Source: UMGS755 sp045595795 | Lineage (GTDB): Bacteria > Bacillota > Clostridia > UBA1381 > UBA9506 | Assembly: GCA_045595795.1 (NCBI GenBank) | Contig: JAZOBC010000038.1 | Span: forward strand, 1 to 39,546 | Length of the DNA stretch: 39,546 nucleotides | Direction of reading: 5' to 3' | Shown here: positions 1 to 8,043 of the stretch, in pieces | Layout of the letters: the number at the start of each line of letters is the position of its first letter | Numbering within the stretch: position 1 is the stretch's first letter | Program-made: the position numbers and the translations under genes | The notes under the pieces: generated by a model | What the model saw: the letters and a program-made list of their open reading frames with translations, nothing else | Database searches by the model: none | Told to the model about the DNA's origin: nothing

Positions 1-101
1 CCTTCTTCCCTCAAGGCTTTTTCTGCCGCTGCACACTTCTTTTGAAGTAAATCAATGGGTGTGTTCACTTCACCAAAACCAATAAATGCTACTTTTGCCA
101 T
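1..101 (-). CDS. N-terminal fragment of an unidentified protein (possibly sugar-isomerase-like)
   Basis: Only the first 33 codons are inside the window; the gene continues past the left edge. The start codon at 101 has an AAAGGA ribosome site about 8 bases upstream. The visible peptide begins MAKVAFIGFGEVNTPIDLL and has a beta-strand/glycine-turn opening like a Rossmann-type fold. It follows the ceramidase-like gene by 16 bases and is probably in the same transcript. The opening recalls proteins annotated as L-fucose/L-arabinose isomerase-like, but a dinucleotide-binding dehydrogenase cannot be excluded from so little sequence. I do not assign a function. Confidence 0.55.
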   Translation of the reverse strand, partial: MAKVAFIGFGEVNTPIDLLQKKCAAAEKALREE

Positions 102-117
102 GTTACATCATCCTTTC

Positions 118-1632
118 TTATTCAAACATTCCGTTAATGCCTTTTAAGGTTTCACGCACAAGCTGTTCGCCGCCCTGATGACCCACAACTCCACTGGAAA
201 GAAACGCACTGTAATGGCCGCCTGCTTCTGCCTTTTTGGTTGGCAGATAGCCTTCACAATGGCAGGCAAGCTGAATCAAGAAGGTTTGCTGAGCTGCGCT
301 TCTTGCTTTCATTTGATTGCCGTAATCAAGGAACAGCTCAAAGGGATTTGTTGCAAAGGCTATATTGCCTAAACGAATTATATGTACCTCGGTATCAACA
401 ACCTCTACCTTTTCTTGCAGTACCATACGTTGCAGAATGCCCAGGTGTACCTGCAGATGTGCCGCATCGTTAAAGTCCACATCCCCCGGCTTATCACGGA
501 AATAGTCACGGATTGCTTTGCGTGCTTCTTTTTCCTCTGCTAAGGTTGCACGGCGAAGAGGCAGCTGCATGAGCTTCACCTGATGGTAAAACGGCACGTC
601 AGATACCGGTTCTTCCAGACCTTCTTCAAAAATATCAATAATTTCGTTTGCAATACGCTTACCGGTTTTTCTCATACCGGCAAGGTCGAACATTGAGGGA
701 TCTGCCTTGCGAACAGGCGGATTGTTACGCTTTAGGTTCGGATCATTGACGTCGCTTTCCGGCTCAACCCAACGAACCAAATCCACGGGACACTGGTCTC
801 CTGCTGCCGAACATTGGGGAAGCAGGAAAACATCCTGACCAAATTTTTTACGGAGAAGCATTTTAACTTCGCCCCAGAAATCAGGAGACACAAACAGTCT
901 GTGCTGAACACACTGTGCAGGGCATGCAAGATTTGCCACCACACCGGTCAACTTTTTCCCTGCATTAAAGACATATAACAGTTCAATACCGGAATCATTA
1001 CCGCCCTCTAAAGCTTCAAAAACAGCTGTGTTGGTGTCGCCCCACATTTGAGCAGAGCCGTCAGAATAAGCAACACGGCGGCACATCCCGACAGCAGCAC
1101 GTCCAAAGGTATTTACATAGGAAGCCTCTGCACGACCGTTCCATGCATCTAAAACTGCTTTTGCAATTTTAGAAGAAATTTCTTCAAGCAGGGTATCATT
1201 ATCCATGATGTTTGTATTACCAACGATTTTTGCTCTTTCAATATATTTCTTATCAGGCGGAAGCTCTGATTCAATCAAGGCGCGGAAATTTCTGGTGCCG
1301 CCGGGCACCAGAGAGGTTCTGTTAATGAGGCGACCTGTGTAATCGGGACCGGTATGGGGATGCGTTGCAGAAACGACAACCTTCATGGGGTCAAGACCTG
1401 CGTTATTATCTGACAACAGCTTACGAACGGTGTTCATTAGGTAAAGAGAAACACCAACCAAATCCACACTGCACAGCACCATCTGCTCACCACCGGCTTC
1501 AACAGCCATTGCTGTTGCACCGACCGGCTTTTCGATATATTCAGAGATTCGTTCTGCAAACTGACCCTGTAAAGATACCGGCTTTGGTAAATAAAATTCT
1601 TCTTCAGCCCAACCAATTTTTAATTGACTCAT
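118..1632 (-). CDS. Neutral/alkaline non-lysosomal ceramidase-like hydrolase
   Basis: This 504-residue protein has the hallmark N-terminal segment of the neutral/alkaline ceramidase family, SATHPHTGP at residues 88-96, where the two histidines (H91, H93) correspond to family zinc ligands. A second conserved-looking stretch (VANLACPAQCVQHR, around residue 235) precedes a central region consistent with the fold. It has no signal peptide or membrane segment, so it is predicted cytoplasmic, unlike secreted ceramidases that act on sphingolipids. The ribosome site GGAGAGAAGAGGC precedes the ATG. It lies upstream of the partial gene at the window edge and is divergent from an AraC regulator. In gut Firmicutes such cytoplasmic members often sit in sugar-utilisation clusters, so the substrate may not be a ceramide. 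The family assignment is fairly sure; the substrate is unknown. Confidence 0.75.
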   Translation of the reverse strand: MSQLKIGWAEEEFYLPKPVSLQGQFAERISEYIEKPVGATAMAVEAGGEQMVLCSVDLVGVSLYLMNTVRKLLSDNNAGLDPMKVVVSATHPHTGPDYTGRLINRTSLVPGGTRNFRALIESELPPDKKYIERAKIVGNTNIMDNDTLLEEISSKIAKAVLDAWNGRAEASYVNTFGRAAVGMCRRVAYSDGSAQMWGDTNTAVFEALEGGNDSGIELLYVFNAGKKLTGVVANLACPAQCVQHRLFVSPDFWGEVKMLLRKKFGQDVFLLPQCSAAGDQCPVDLVRWVEPESDVNDPNLKRNNPPVRKADPSMFDLAGMRKTGKRIANEIIDIFEEGLEEPVSDVPFYHQVKLMQLPLRRATLAEEKEARKAIRDYFRDKPGDVDFNDAAHLQVHLGILQRMVLQEKVEVVDTEVHIIRLGNIAFATNPFELFLDYGNQMKARSAAQQTFLIQLACHCEGYLPTKKAEAGGHYSAFLSSGVVGHQGGEQLVRETLKGINGMFE

Positions 1633-1686
1633 GCCTCTTCTCTCCTAACTTTTTCATTTTATAAATTGACAAATCGACCTGATGAT

Positions 1687-1715
1687 ATTATAATTATATA
1701 AAACAATATTGACAG
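1687..1715 (-). promoter_or_regulatory. Candidate promoter of the ceramidase-like gene
   Basis: On the minus strand a CTGTCA box (1715-1710) and a TATAAT box (1692-1687) are 17 bases apart. The -35 match is only four of six, which would suit an activated promoter. The -35 region overlaps that of the divergent AraC gene. Confidence 0.5.
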
Positions 1716-1754
1716 TTTCTACACATATATTGCTATATTTTTAAACAATATTGA
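1701..1754. promoter_or_regulatory. Paired 12-bp direct repeat, candidate AraC-family operator
   Basis: The sequence AAACAATATTGA occurs at 1701-1712 and again at 1743-1754. The copies are 42 bp apart, about four helical turns, and each contains the palindrome CAATATTG. The first copy overlaps the -35 boxes of both divergent promoters and the second lies near the predicted araC transcription start. Same-face paired sites are typical of AraC-type regulators. That the adjacent regulator binds here is inference. Confidence 0.5.
1709..1739 (+). promoter_or_regulatory. Candidate promoter of the AraC-family gene
   Basis: A perfect TTGACA (1709-1714) is followed 19 bases later by TATATT (1734-1739), with an upstream TG giving an extended -10. 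The spacer is longer than ideal, which would fit a regulated or weak promoter. Confidence 0.45.
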
Positions 1755-1771
1755 AAAAAGAGGGGATTCTG

Positions 1772-2626
1772 ATGCAGGAAAACATAACCTTTAGCATGCC
1801 CACGGCTGCGCTGTTTCTCAACACCAAGCATGTGGATCAGGACAGCACGCTTCGCGGCATACATTTTCATAAGGCCATCGAACTGGTGCAGGTGCACAAA
1901 GGCGAACTCATAGGGTATATTGACGACGAATCTTACCATTTGGATTGCCAGGACATTTTACTGATTAACAGCGGCGTGATGCACAGACTGGTTTGCAATC
2001 GTTCTGCCTCGTTTACCTATATTCAGATTGATATGGACAAATACATCGAGCAAAGAACTCTGTGGGGCGGATATCTGGATAAATTTATTACAAATCACAC
2101 CTCAAAAAAGTGTTTACTGCTTCACGGGGAAAATGAGCTTATAACCATTTTTAACAATATCAAAAGAGAATTTGAAGAAAAAAATTTTTGCTATGATGAA
2201 TACATTAAAGCATATATTTATACCCTGATGGCCTTTATGCGGCGGAATGTTCTTGTTTCTGATGCAAACTCATTTTGCGATCGCCGTAAGTTAACCGAGC
2301 TCGCCCCCGTGATACAATACATTGACGCAAATTACAACACCAAGCTGTCACTTGACCAATTGGCAGAAATGATAAACAGTGACCGCTTCCGTTTGTGCCA
2401 TATGTTCAAAGCTGCTACCCGTTCCACATTGTTTGAATATATTAATTTCGTCAGAATCCAGTCTGCCGAGGATATGCTCATAAAATCGCAAAAAAACATC
2501 AGCGAAATTGCTTTTGATTGTGGCTTTGCGTCCATCCAATATTTCAACAGAGTCTTCAAGGAAAGCCGAGGCTACACGCCTGGGGTATATAAAAAAAGTT
2601 TTCAAAATATGCACAGAAAAGAATGA
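1772..2626 (+). CDS. AraC-family transcriptional regulator
   Basis: This 284-residue protein has an N-terminal cupin-like sensor region (about residues 28-90, rich in His and beta-strand pattern, typical of sugar-sensing AraC proteins). Its C-terminal half carries two helix-turn-helix motifs: the first around LSLDQLAEMINSDRFRL, and the second in the conserved ISEIAFDCGFASIQYFNRVF stretch before the GYTPGVYK signature. I chose the ATG at 1772 because AAGAGGGG lies 7 bases upstream; a TTG at 1751 would add seven residues without a ribosome site. It is divergent from the ceramidase-like operon, which it most likely controls. The intergenic region holds a paired repeat that could be its operator. 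The inducer is unknown. Confidence 0.9.
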   Translation: MQENITFSMPTAALFLNTKHVDQDSTLRGIHFHKAIELVQVHKGELIGYIDDESYHLDCQDILLINSGVMHRLVCNRSASFTYIQIDMDKYIEQRTLWGGYLDKFITNHTSKKCLLLHGENELITIFNNIKREFEEKNFCYDEYIKAYIYTLMAFMRRNVLVSDANSFCDRRKLTELAPVIQYIDANYNTKLSLDQLAEMINSDRFRLCHMFKAATRSTLFEYINFVRIQSAEDMLIKSQKNISEIAFDCGFASIQYFNRVFKESRGYTPGVYKKSFQNMHRKE

Positions 2627-2649
2627 TACTCCCTGCAAAAAACACATAA

Positions 2650-2696
2650 AAAAGCCTCCTATGGCAGTTGCTTAGACTGCATCACGGGAGGCTTTT
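2650..2696. terminator. Bidirectional rho-independent terminator
   Basis: AAAAGCCTCC (2650-2659) pairs with GGAGGCTTTT (2687-2696), with an inner GCAG/CTGC stem. A-rich and T-rich flanks let it serve the convergent AraC gene (plus) and ilvE (minus). Confidence 0.85.
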
Positions 2697-2711
2697 GTTA
2701 TCTATTTAATT

Positions 2712-3776
2712 TTATAAGGTCACAATAAAACCATAGGTATCTTCAATTTTACCCCACTGCAGACCGGTGATGGTATCATACAGTTTCTGAGACAGAGGAC
2801 CAATTTCGTTGTTGTTAATGGTCATCACGTCATCCTTGTAGCGCAGCTTGCCAACAGGGGAAATAACGGCTGCCGTACCGGTACCGAAGCATTCTTCCAG
2901 CTTGCCGCTCTTTTGTGCATCTAACAGTTCTTCAACACTGATGCGGCGTTCTTCTACCTCATAACCCAGCTTTTTGCAAACTGCAATCACGCTGTTACGA
3001 GTTACACCGGGGAGAATGCTGCCGTTTAACATCGGCGTTACAACCTTGCCGTCAATTTTGAAGAAGATGTTCATCGCGCCAACTTCTTCTATGTATTTTC
3101 TTTCAACACCATCAAGCCACAGTACCTGAGAATAGCCATCGTCATGCGCCTTCACCTGAGCAATCAGGCTGGCTGCATAGTTACCACCGGTTTTAGCAAA
3201 GCCCATGCCGCCTTTTACCGCTCTGACATATTCATCTTCAATCCAGATACCAACAGGTGCCAAACCACTTTCATAATAAGCACCGCTGGGAGAAAGAATG
3301 ATAATAAACTTATAGGTTTTAGAGGGGGCAACACCTAAGAACTCATCCGTTGCAATGATGAAAGGACGAATGTATAAGGAAGTACCTTCTTCGGTAGGAA
3401 TCCAGTCTGCATCAACTTTAACAACTGCTTTAACAGCTTCTACAAAATCTTCAACGGGAATACGGGGAATACAGAGACGGTCATTGGTATCGTTGGTACG
3501 TTTTGCATTCATCTCAGGACGGAACAATCTAATGTCGCCATCAACACCCTTATAGGCTTTTAAGCCTTCAAACATTTCCTGACCATAGTGGAACACCATG
3601 GCTGCCGGTGACATAACTAAGTCCTGGAAGGGAATAACTCTGGCATCGTGCCAGCCCTTGCCCTCTGTATAGTCCATAACAAACATATGGTCTGTAAAAA
3701 TTTTACCAAAGCCCAGCTTTGTTCCCTTTTCGGGTTTTGCTTTCGGCGTAGTGGTTTTTGTAATCTGAATATTCAT
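2712..3776 (-). CDS. ilvE: Branched-chain amino acid aminotransferase
   Basis: This 354-residue, fold-type IV, PLP-dependent enzyme interconverts leucine, isoleucine and valine with their 2-oxo acids using glutamate/2-oxoglutarate. The catalytic lysine is K195 in AKTGGNYAASL, and the FHYGQEMFEGLKAYKG and GTGTAAVISP segments are those of the long (about 350-residue) BCAT subgroup. The ATG follows an AAGGAGGAAG ribosome site. It has its own consensus promoter just inside the gap to the ThrE gene and ends at a shared terminator, so it is monocistronic. It completes the pathway whose earlier steps are encoded by the leu/ilv operon at 8322-15035. Confidence 0.95.
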   Translation of the reverse strand: MNIQITKTTTPKAKPEKGTKLGFGKIFTDHMFVMDYTEGKGWHDARVIPFQDLVMSPAAMVFHYGQEMFEGLKAYKGVDGDIRLFRPEMNAKRTNDTNDRLCIPRIPVEDFVEAVKAVVKVDADWIPTEEGTSLYIRPFIIATDEFLGVAPSKTYKFIIILSPSGAYYESGLAPVGIWIEDEYVRAVKGGMGFAKTGGNYAASLIAQVKAHDDGYSQVLWLDGVERKYIEEVGAMNIFFKIDGKVVTPMLNGSILPGVTRNSVIAVCKKLGYEVEERRISVEELLDAQKSGKLEECFGTGTAAVISPVGKLRYKDDVMTINNNEIGPLSQKLYDTITGLQWGKIEDTYGFIVTL

Positions 3777-3803
3777 TTTTTCTTCCTCCTTATTTTCTAC
3801 CTC

Positions 3804-3832
3804 ATTATAACTCTTTTTTATTTTATTGTCAA
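3804..3832 (-). promoter_or_regulatory. Consensus sigma-A promoter of ilvE
   Basis: On the minus strand TTGACA (3832-3827) and TATAAT (3809-3804) are separated by exactly 17 bases, matching consensus at all twelve positions. It lies immediately after the stop codon of the upstream ThrE-like gene. Confidence 0.85.
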
Positions 3833-3836
3833 TGAC

Positions 3837-4259
3837 TTACCGGTTTTTGTTCCCAATCAAAATTCGAAATATGGTCGGCACCAGCGCAATCGCCACCGCC
3901 ATAAGTACAATGGAAACCACGGCATCGCCCCCATAATGAAGAGCCATGCGGTAGTTGCCCTGTACGGCATGCGCCATCATGTGGTAGAGCGCGCTTCCCG
4001 GCACTAAGGGAAAAATACCCAGAACCAAGAAAATGCTGGCAGGCATTTTGCAAAGTCGTGCCAGGATTTCAGAAAGTAGCGCCAGCACCAGAGCGCTGAG
4101 AAAAAAACCGATTTTTTGCTCATCACAAAGCATGTAAACCAAGTATCCTACTGCTCCTGCCGCACCACCTAATAAAGATACCCAAGGCTTAGCGCGCAGG
4201 GAAAGTCCGACAAAAAAGATGACCGCCATGCAGACTGCGAAATAATATATGTATGCCAT
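3837..4259 (-). CDS. ThrE-type threonine/serine exporter, small (C-terminal) subunit
   Basis: This 140-residue integral membrane protein has about four to five hydrophobic segments and matches the ThrE_2 half of the threonine/serine exporter family (for example the PLVPGSALYHMMA stretch, around residues 85-97, typical of the second half of ThrE). Its ATG directly follows the TAA of the larger ThrE half (zero-base gap), so the two are translationally linked and probably form one transporter. In Corynebacterium ThrE the two halves are fused; here they are split, as is common in Firmicutes. Substrate preference cannot be read from the sequence. Confidence 0.8.
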   Translation of the reverse strand: MAYIYYFAVCMAVIFFVGLSLRAKPWVSLLGGAAGAVGYLVYMLCDEQKIGFFLSALVLALLSEILARLCKMPASIFLVLGIFPLVPGSALYHMMAHAVQGNYRMALHYGGDAVVSIVLMAVAIALVPTIFRILIGNKNR

Positions 4260-5012
4260 TTACATCGCCCCCAACAGAAAAATCAGGGATGCACCCATGC
4301 CAAGGCCGAGCGCAATCAAAAGTGCCTCCGCCGCACGCGATACACCGGAAATTAAGTCCCCATTCATGGTGTCACGAATGGCATTGACCATCGCCACACC
4401 GGGGAACAACGGCAGCATAGAACCCACAATCACGATTTGCTGATCAAGTAGCGGAAAAAACTGTCCTGCAAAAAACATAACGAGGCTTGGCACAAGTCCG
4501 CCTAAAAGGCTGTTAAAAAAACTATACATACTCACCGTGCGGAAAAACAGCCCTGCAACCTGAGCTACAAAGCAGCAGAAAAATCCAAACAACATCTCCG
4601 GCCAACCACCACCTAACAAAAGAGCAAAAGCACCGCCTGTGACAGCCGTTGCAAGTAAATTGAAAAAGGTGCTCCCTACAGGGCGATGATCCAGCTCATA
4701 CAAAGCAGATAATGCCTCCTCTGCTGTCATTGACCCTTGGGAAACCTGACGAACAATGTCATTAATCTGCTCAAGCTTTCCCAAATTGGTTGACCGATGG
4801 CGAATCCGCTTATAGCTGGATGTTGTTTGACCATTCTCATCGGTAATTTCTATAATCATCATGGTAGGCACGGCAAAAATATCAATTTTTCCTTTTCCTA
4901 AAGCACGGAACATGTAAAGAGCCGCGTCCTCAGCCCGATAGGTTTCTGCGCCGCATTCCAGCAGCATTTGTCCCGCTTTCAACAAAAGACGAATATAGGT
5001 TCGCATCTCCAC
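4260..5012 (-). CDS. ThrE-type threonine/serine exporter, large (N-terminal) subunit
   Basis: This protein of about 250 residues has a soluble N-terminal portion containing the family signature CGAETYRAEDAA near residues 20-31 and SSYKRIRHRSTN around residue 65, followed by roughly five membrane helices in the C-terminal half. It belongs to the ThrE_1 family. I place the start at the GTG at 5012, 8 bases after AAAGGAG; a GTG at 5021 overlaps that ribosome site, and an ATG at 5006 is also possible. The gene starts 14 bases after the fhs stop and abuts its partner subunit. Export of serine/threonine next to a one-carbon enzyme may be meaningful (serine feeds the folate pool), but that is inference. 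Confidence 0.82.
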   Translation of the reverse strand: MEMRTYIRLLLKAGQMLLECGAETYRAEDAALYMFRALGKGKIDIFAVPTMMIIEITDENGQTTSSYKRIRHRSTNLGKLEQINDIVRQVSQGSMTAEEALSALYELDHRPVGSTFFNLLATAVTGGAFALLLGGGWPEMLFGFFCCFVAQVAGLFFRTVSMYSFFNSLLGGLVPSLVMFFAGQFFPLLDQQIVIVGSMLPLFPGVAMVNAIRDTMNGDLISGVSRAAEALLIALGLGMGASLIFLLGAM

Positions 5013-5026
5013 GAGCCTCACTCCTT

Positions 5027-6697
5027 TTAAAATAAACCGGAAATCACACCGTTATCATCCACAGAAATCTGATTAGCCGCCGGCTTAGCAGGTAATCCGG
5101 GCATAGTCATCACATTACCACAATACACTGTGACAAAACCGGCTCCTGCATATAGGCGAACTTCTCGAACCGTAATCACAAAATTTTCAGGTCTGCCTAA
5201 TAGCTTCGCGTTATCAGACAAGGAATACTGGGTTTTTGCCATACATACCGGCAAATGACCATATCCCTTTTCTTCCAGACGACAAATCTCTTTTTCGGCT
5301 TCAGGCAAGAAATTAACGCCGCTTCCACCATAAATCTTGGTTACAATCGCTTTAATCTTTTCCTTAATCGGCAGACTGCTATCATATAAATATCGAAAAT
5401 CAGACGGCTGTGTTTCCACTATTTTAAGTAGCTTTTCTGCTAAATCAATACCGCCTTCGCCGCCTTTTTCATATACCTCTGCCACAGAAAATTCGACACC
5501 TTTACGAAGGCAGCAGTCACGAATCACAGCCAGTTCTTCTTCCGTATCGGTGCCAAAACGATTCACAGCAACCACAACACCAACACCAAACTGCTGCAGA
5601 TTTTCAATATGCTTCTCTAAGTTACAAAGACCTTTTTTAACGGCATCCACATCCGGCTGAGAAAGTGCCTCTTTCGGCACACCACCGTTATATTTCAGCG
5701 CGCGCACCGTGGCAACCAGCACAGCAGCCGCAGGAGCTAAACCCGCAGCACGACATTTGATATCAAAAAACTTTTCTGCGCCCAAGTCGGCTCCAAAGCC
5801 TGCCTCGGTAATCACATAGTCTGCCAAGGAAAGTGCTGCTTTTGTTGCGATGACACTATTGCAGCCATGGGCAATATTTGCAAAGGGACCGCCATGAATC
5901 AAACAGGGCGTTTCTTCTAATGTTTGCACTAAATTGGGCTTGATTGCATCCTTCAAAAGTGCCGTCATGGCACCTGCAACGCCTAAGTCTTCCACTGTGA
6001 CCTGCTCACCGTCATAGGTATAGGCAACAACCATGGCAGAAAGGCGTGCCTGCAAATCTGTAATACTTTCAGACAAACAAAGAATTGCCATAACCTCAGA
6101 AGCCACCGTAATGGTAAAGCCATCTTCTCTGGGAATGCCGTTGAGTGTACCTCCAAGACCCACAACAACATGTCTTAAAACCCTGTCGTTCATGTCCATA
6201 ACCCGTCGAAAAACGATGCGGGTGGGGTCAATGCCCAAGGCGTTTCCCCGCATAATATGATTATCTACAATAGCGCACAGCAAGTTGTTTGCCGCTGTAA
6301 TGGCATGCATATCGCCCGTGAAGTGCAAATTGATATCCTCCATGGGAATGACCTGTGCATAGCCACCGCCGGCCGCACCGCCCTTAATGCCCATAACAGG
6401 GCCCATGGATGGCTCACGCAAAGCAATCACTGCTTTTTTCCCTAACTTACCCATTGCCTGACCCAAACCAACGGTGGTGGTGGTTTTTCCCTCACCTGCC
6501 GGCGTGGGGTTGATGGCAGTGACCAAAATCAACTTGCCTTTGGGGTTCTTTTCAACACGGCGCAAAAGAGATTCTGACAGTTTTGCTTTATCTTTGCCGT
6601 AGCAAAGCAATTCCTCTTCTTCTATGCCAAGCTGAGCAGCAATCTTTTGAATCGCTAAAGGCTGCTTGCTCTGTGCAATCTCAATGTCACTTTTCAT
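5027..6697 (-). CDS. fhs: Formate--tetrahydrofolate ligase
   Basis: This 556-residue enzyme uses ATP to join formate to tetrahydrofolate, giving 10-formyl-THF in the cytoplasm. The nucleotide-binding motif TPAGEGKTTT is at residues 65-74, and the long conserved blocks (EPSMGPVMGIKGGAAGGG, NLHFTGDMHAI, TEAGFGADLGAEKF) are diagnostic; the length equals the family norm. Its AAGGAGC ribosome site overlaps the last codons of the upstream thioesterase, 6 bases away. No other Wood-Ljungdahl genes are in the window, so it may serve purine/fMet formylation or formate assimilation rather than acetogenesis. Confidence 0.97.
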   Translation of the reverse strand: MKSDIEIAQSKQPLAIQKIAAQLGIEEEELLCYGKDKAKLSESLLRRVEKNPKGKLILVTAINPTPAGEGKTTTTVGLGQAMGKLGKKAVIALREPSMGPVMGIKGGAAGGGYAQVIPMEDINLHFTGDMHAITAANNLLCAIVDNHIMRGNALGIDPTRIVFRRVMDMNDRVLRHVVVGLGGTLNGIPREDGFTITVASEVMAILCLSESITDLQARLSAMVVAYTYDGEQVTVEDLGVAGAMTALLKDAIKPNLVQTLEETPCLIHGGPFANIAHGCNSVIATKAALSLADYVITEAGFGADLGAEKFFDIKCRAAGLAPAAAVLVATVRALKYNGGVPKEALSQPDVDAVKKGLCNLEKHIENLQQFGVGVVVAVNRFGTDTEEELAVIRDCCLRKGVEFSVAEVYEKGGEGGIDLAEKLLKIVETQPSDFRYLYDSSLPIKEKIKAIVTKIYGGSGVNFLPEAEKEICRLEEKGYGHLPVCMAKTQYSLSDNAKLLGRPENFVITVREVRLYAGAGFVTVYCGNVMTMPGLPAKPAANQISVDDNGVISGLF

Positions 6698-6703
6698 ATG
6701 TCT

Positions 6704-7102
6704 TTATTGCTCCTTCCCACGACTATTGACCTTATTCATAAATTTTTCTTTATGAATGATAAAGCGCTCATGAGTGCCCTCTGCAACCTGACCTACTTCA
6801 TCAAACACTGCCACATGGAACACCAGACGTCTGCCGTCAACCTCTAACAACTCTGACTCAGCGTAAGCCTTCATGCCCATAGGCGTTGCTGCAGTGTGTA
6901 CCATGTTCACTAATGTTCCCACAGTCGCACAGCCCTCATCTAAATAAGGGCGTACACTTTTATCTGCCGTTTGTTCCATCAGCGCAATGACAAAGGGTGT
7001 GCCAAACACGTCCATTTCGCCGCTGGCAGCCCGCATTGCGCTCACGTTTTCATCCACAACTAATTCAATTTTTCCTTTAATCCCCGGTGCTAATTGACTC
7101 AT
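6704..7102 (-). CDS. FlK-like hot-dog acyl-CoA thioesterase
   Basis: This 132-residue single hot-dog domain resembles fluoroacetyl-CoA thioesterase FlK. The catalytic residues fall in the right places: T35, E43 and H69 keep the spacing of FlK T42/E50/H76, and R113 in GTHER keeps that of FlK R120. The protein is therefore probably an active thioesterase, though the substrate is unknown; most FlK-like proteins in anaerobes do not see fluoroacetate. I chose the ATG at 7102 (AGGAAA about 11 bases upstream) over a GTG at 7109-7111 that abuts the ribosome site. It lies between the TepA-like protease and fhs and is probably co-transcribed with both. Confidence 0.82.
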   Translation of the reverse strand: MSQLAPGIKGKIELVVDENVSAMRAASGEMDVFGTPFVIALMEQTADKSVRPYLDEGCATVGTLVNMVHTAATPMGMKAYAESELLEVDGRRLVFHVAVFDEVGQVAEGTHERFIIHKEKFMNKVNSRGKEQ

Positions 7103-7125
7103 ATGTATCACTCTTTCCTAAGGAA

Positions 7126-7140
7126 GCGGGCGTAGCCCGC
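7126..7140. other. Compact GC hairpin between tepA-like and thioesterase genes
   Basis: GCGGGC-GTA-GCCCGC is a perfect 6-bp stem with a 3-base loop in the 44-base gap. On the minus (transcribed) strand no T-run follows, so it is more likely a processing or stability element than a terminator. Confidence 0.5.
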
Positions 7141-7146
7141 ACCTTT

Positions 7147-7881
7147 TTATTTTTCTTCAGCTTGTTGCTTATTTTCTTCAATCATGGCATAGAGACATTC
7201 CAAAGCATCCCGAATGCCGCCCACTTCATTAATCAAACCCAGTCTAACGGCCTCTTCACCTAATATAATACATCCCACGTCGTTGGCAATTTCGCCAGTT
7301 TTCATCATCATGTCTGTGAAAACCTCTTTTTTCACCTGAGAATTCTTCACCACGAAGTTTACAATCCGCTCCTGCATTTTATTAAAATATTCATAGGTCT
7401 GAGGCACACCAATCACCGTACCGCTCATGCGAATAGGGTGAATGGTCATGGCTGCTGAGGGAACAATAAAAGAACGATCTGACGAAACTGCCAAGGGCAC
7501 ACCGATACTGTGGCCGCCACCTAACACCAAAGACACTGTTGGCTTTTGCATGCTGGCAATCATTTCAGAAATGGCCAGACCTGCCTCCACGTCGCCGCCA
7601 ATGGTGTTTAAAATCACCAACAGACCATCTACTTTCTCGTCCTGCTCAATGGAAACCAAAAGCGGAATCACATGCTCATACTTAGTAGACTTATTCTGAG
7701 ATGGAAGCAGCATGTGGCCCTCCACCTGTCCCACAATGGTCAGACAATGAATATTCCCTCGCGGATTCTCCACATCTGTCATGCCAAAGTCTTTAATGTT
7801 TTGTGTATTTTGATTGGCAGCATCCTGATTGTCGCTATTTGTATCATTGTTTTCCTGACAATTTTTCATTTCATCTTCCAT
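7147..7881 (-). CDS. tepA: ClpP-family serine protease, TepA-like
   Basis: This 244-residue protein has a ClpP fold. Residues 1-35 are polar, Asn/Gln/Asp-rich and probably disordered. The nucleophile is S125 in GGGHSIGVP, in place of the usual ClpP GQAAS, and the catalytic histidine is H148 in AMTIHPIR. The LNTIGGDVEAGLAI segment (91-104) is the substrate-channel glycine motif. These variants match the TepA/YmfB group found in spore formers, not housekeeping ClpP. The ATG at 7881 follows GAAGGGAG by about 7 bases; the reading frame is open for another 35 codons without support. A consensus-like promoter lies upstream. It heads the transcript with the thioesterase, fhs and ThrE genes. Confidence 0.85.
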   Translation of the reverse strand: MEDEMKNCQENNDTNSDNQDAANQNTQNIKDFGMTDVENPRGNIHCLTIVGQVEGHMLLPSQNKSTKYEHVIPLLVSIEQDEKVDGLLVILNTIGGDVEAGLAISEMIASMQKPTVSLVLGGGHSIGVPLAVSSDRSFIVPSAAMTIHPIRMSGTVIGVPQTYEYFNKMQERIVNFVVKNSQVKKEVFTDMMMKTGEIANDVGCIILGEEAVRLGLINEVGGIRDALECLYAMIEENKQQAEEK

Positions 7882-7957
7882 GGTTTTTCTCCCTTCTTTT
7901 CTTTCAGTATGAGAAAAAAACCGACAAAATATGCAGCGCCAATGCATATACCTTTCT

Positions 7958-7986
7958 ATTGTACCATTTTTTACGCACAAGTGCAA
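7958..7986 (-). promoter_or_regulatory. Promoter of the tepA-like gene
   Basis: Minus strand TTGCAC (7986-7981), a 17-base spacer and TACAAT (7963-7958). Confidence 0.7.
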
Positions 7987-8009
7987 TATTTTTTAATCAT
8001 GCATATTTA

Positions 8010-8043
8010 AAAAAGTAAGGTGCCAAGGCACCTTACTTTTTTT
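8010..8043. terminator. Bidirectional terminator after the leu/ilv operon
   Basis: GTAAGGTGCC (8015-8024) and GGCACCTTAC (8027-8036) form a perfect 10-bp inverted repeat flanked by an A-run and a T-run. It overlaps the stop codon of the GIY-YIG gene and ends the minus-strand leu/ilv transcript. Confidence 0.9.

Noticed and set aside
6698..7146. THF riboswitch ahead of the fhs operon
   Set aside because: The gaps before fhs (6 bases) and before the thioesterase (44 bases, one simple hairpin) are too short and lack the conserved core.
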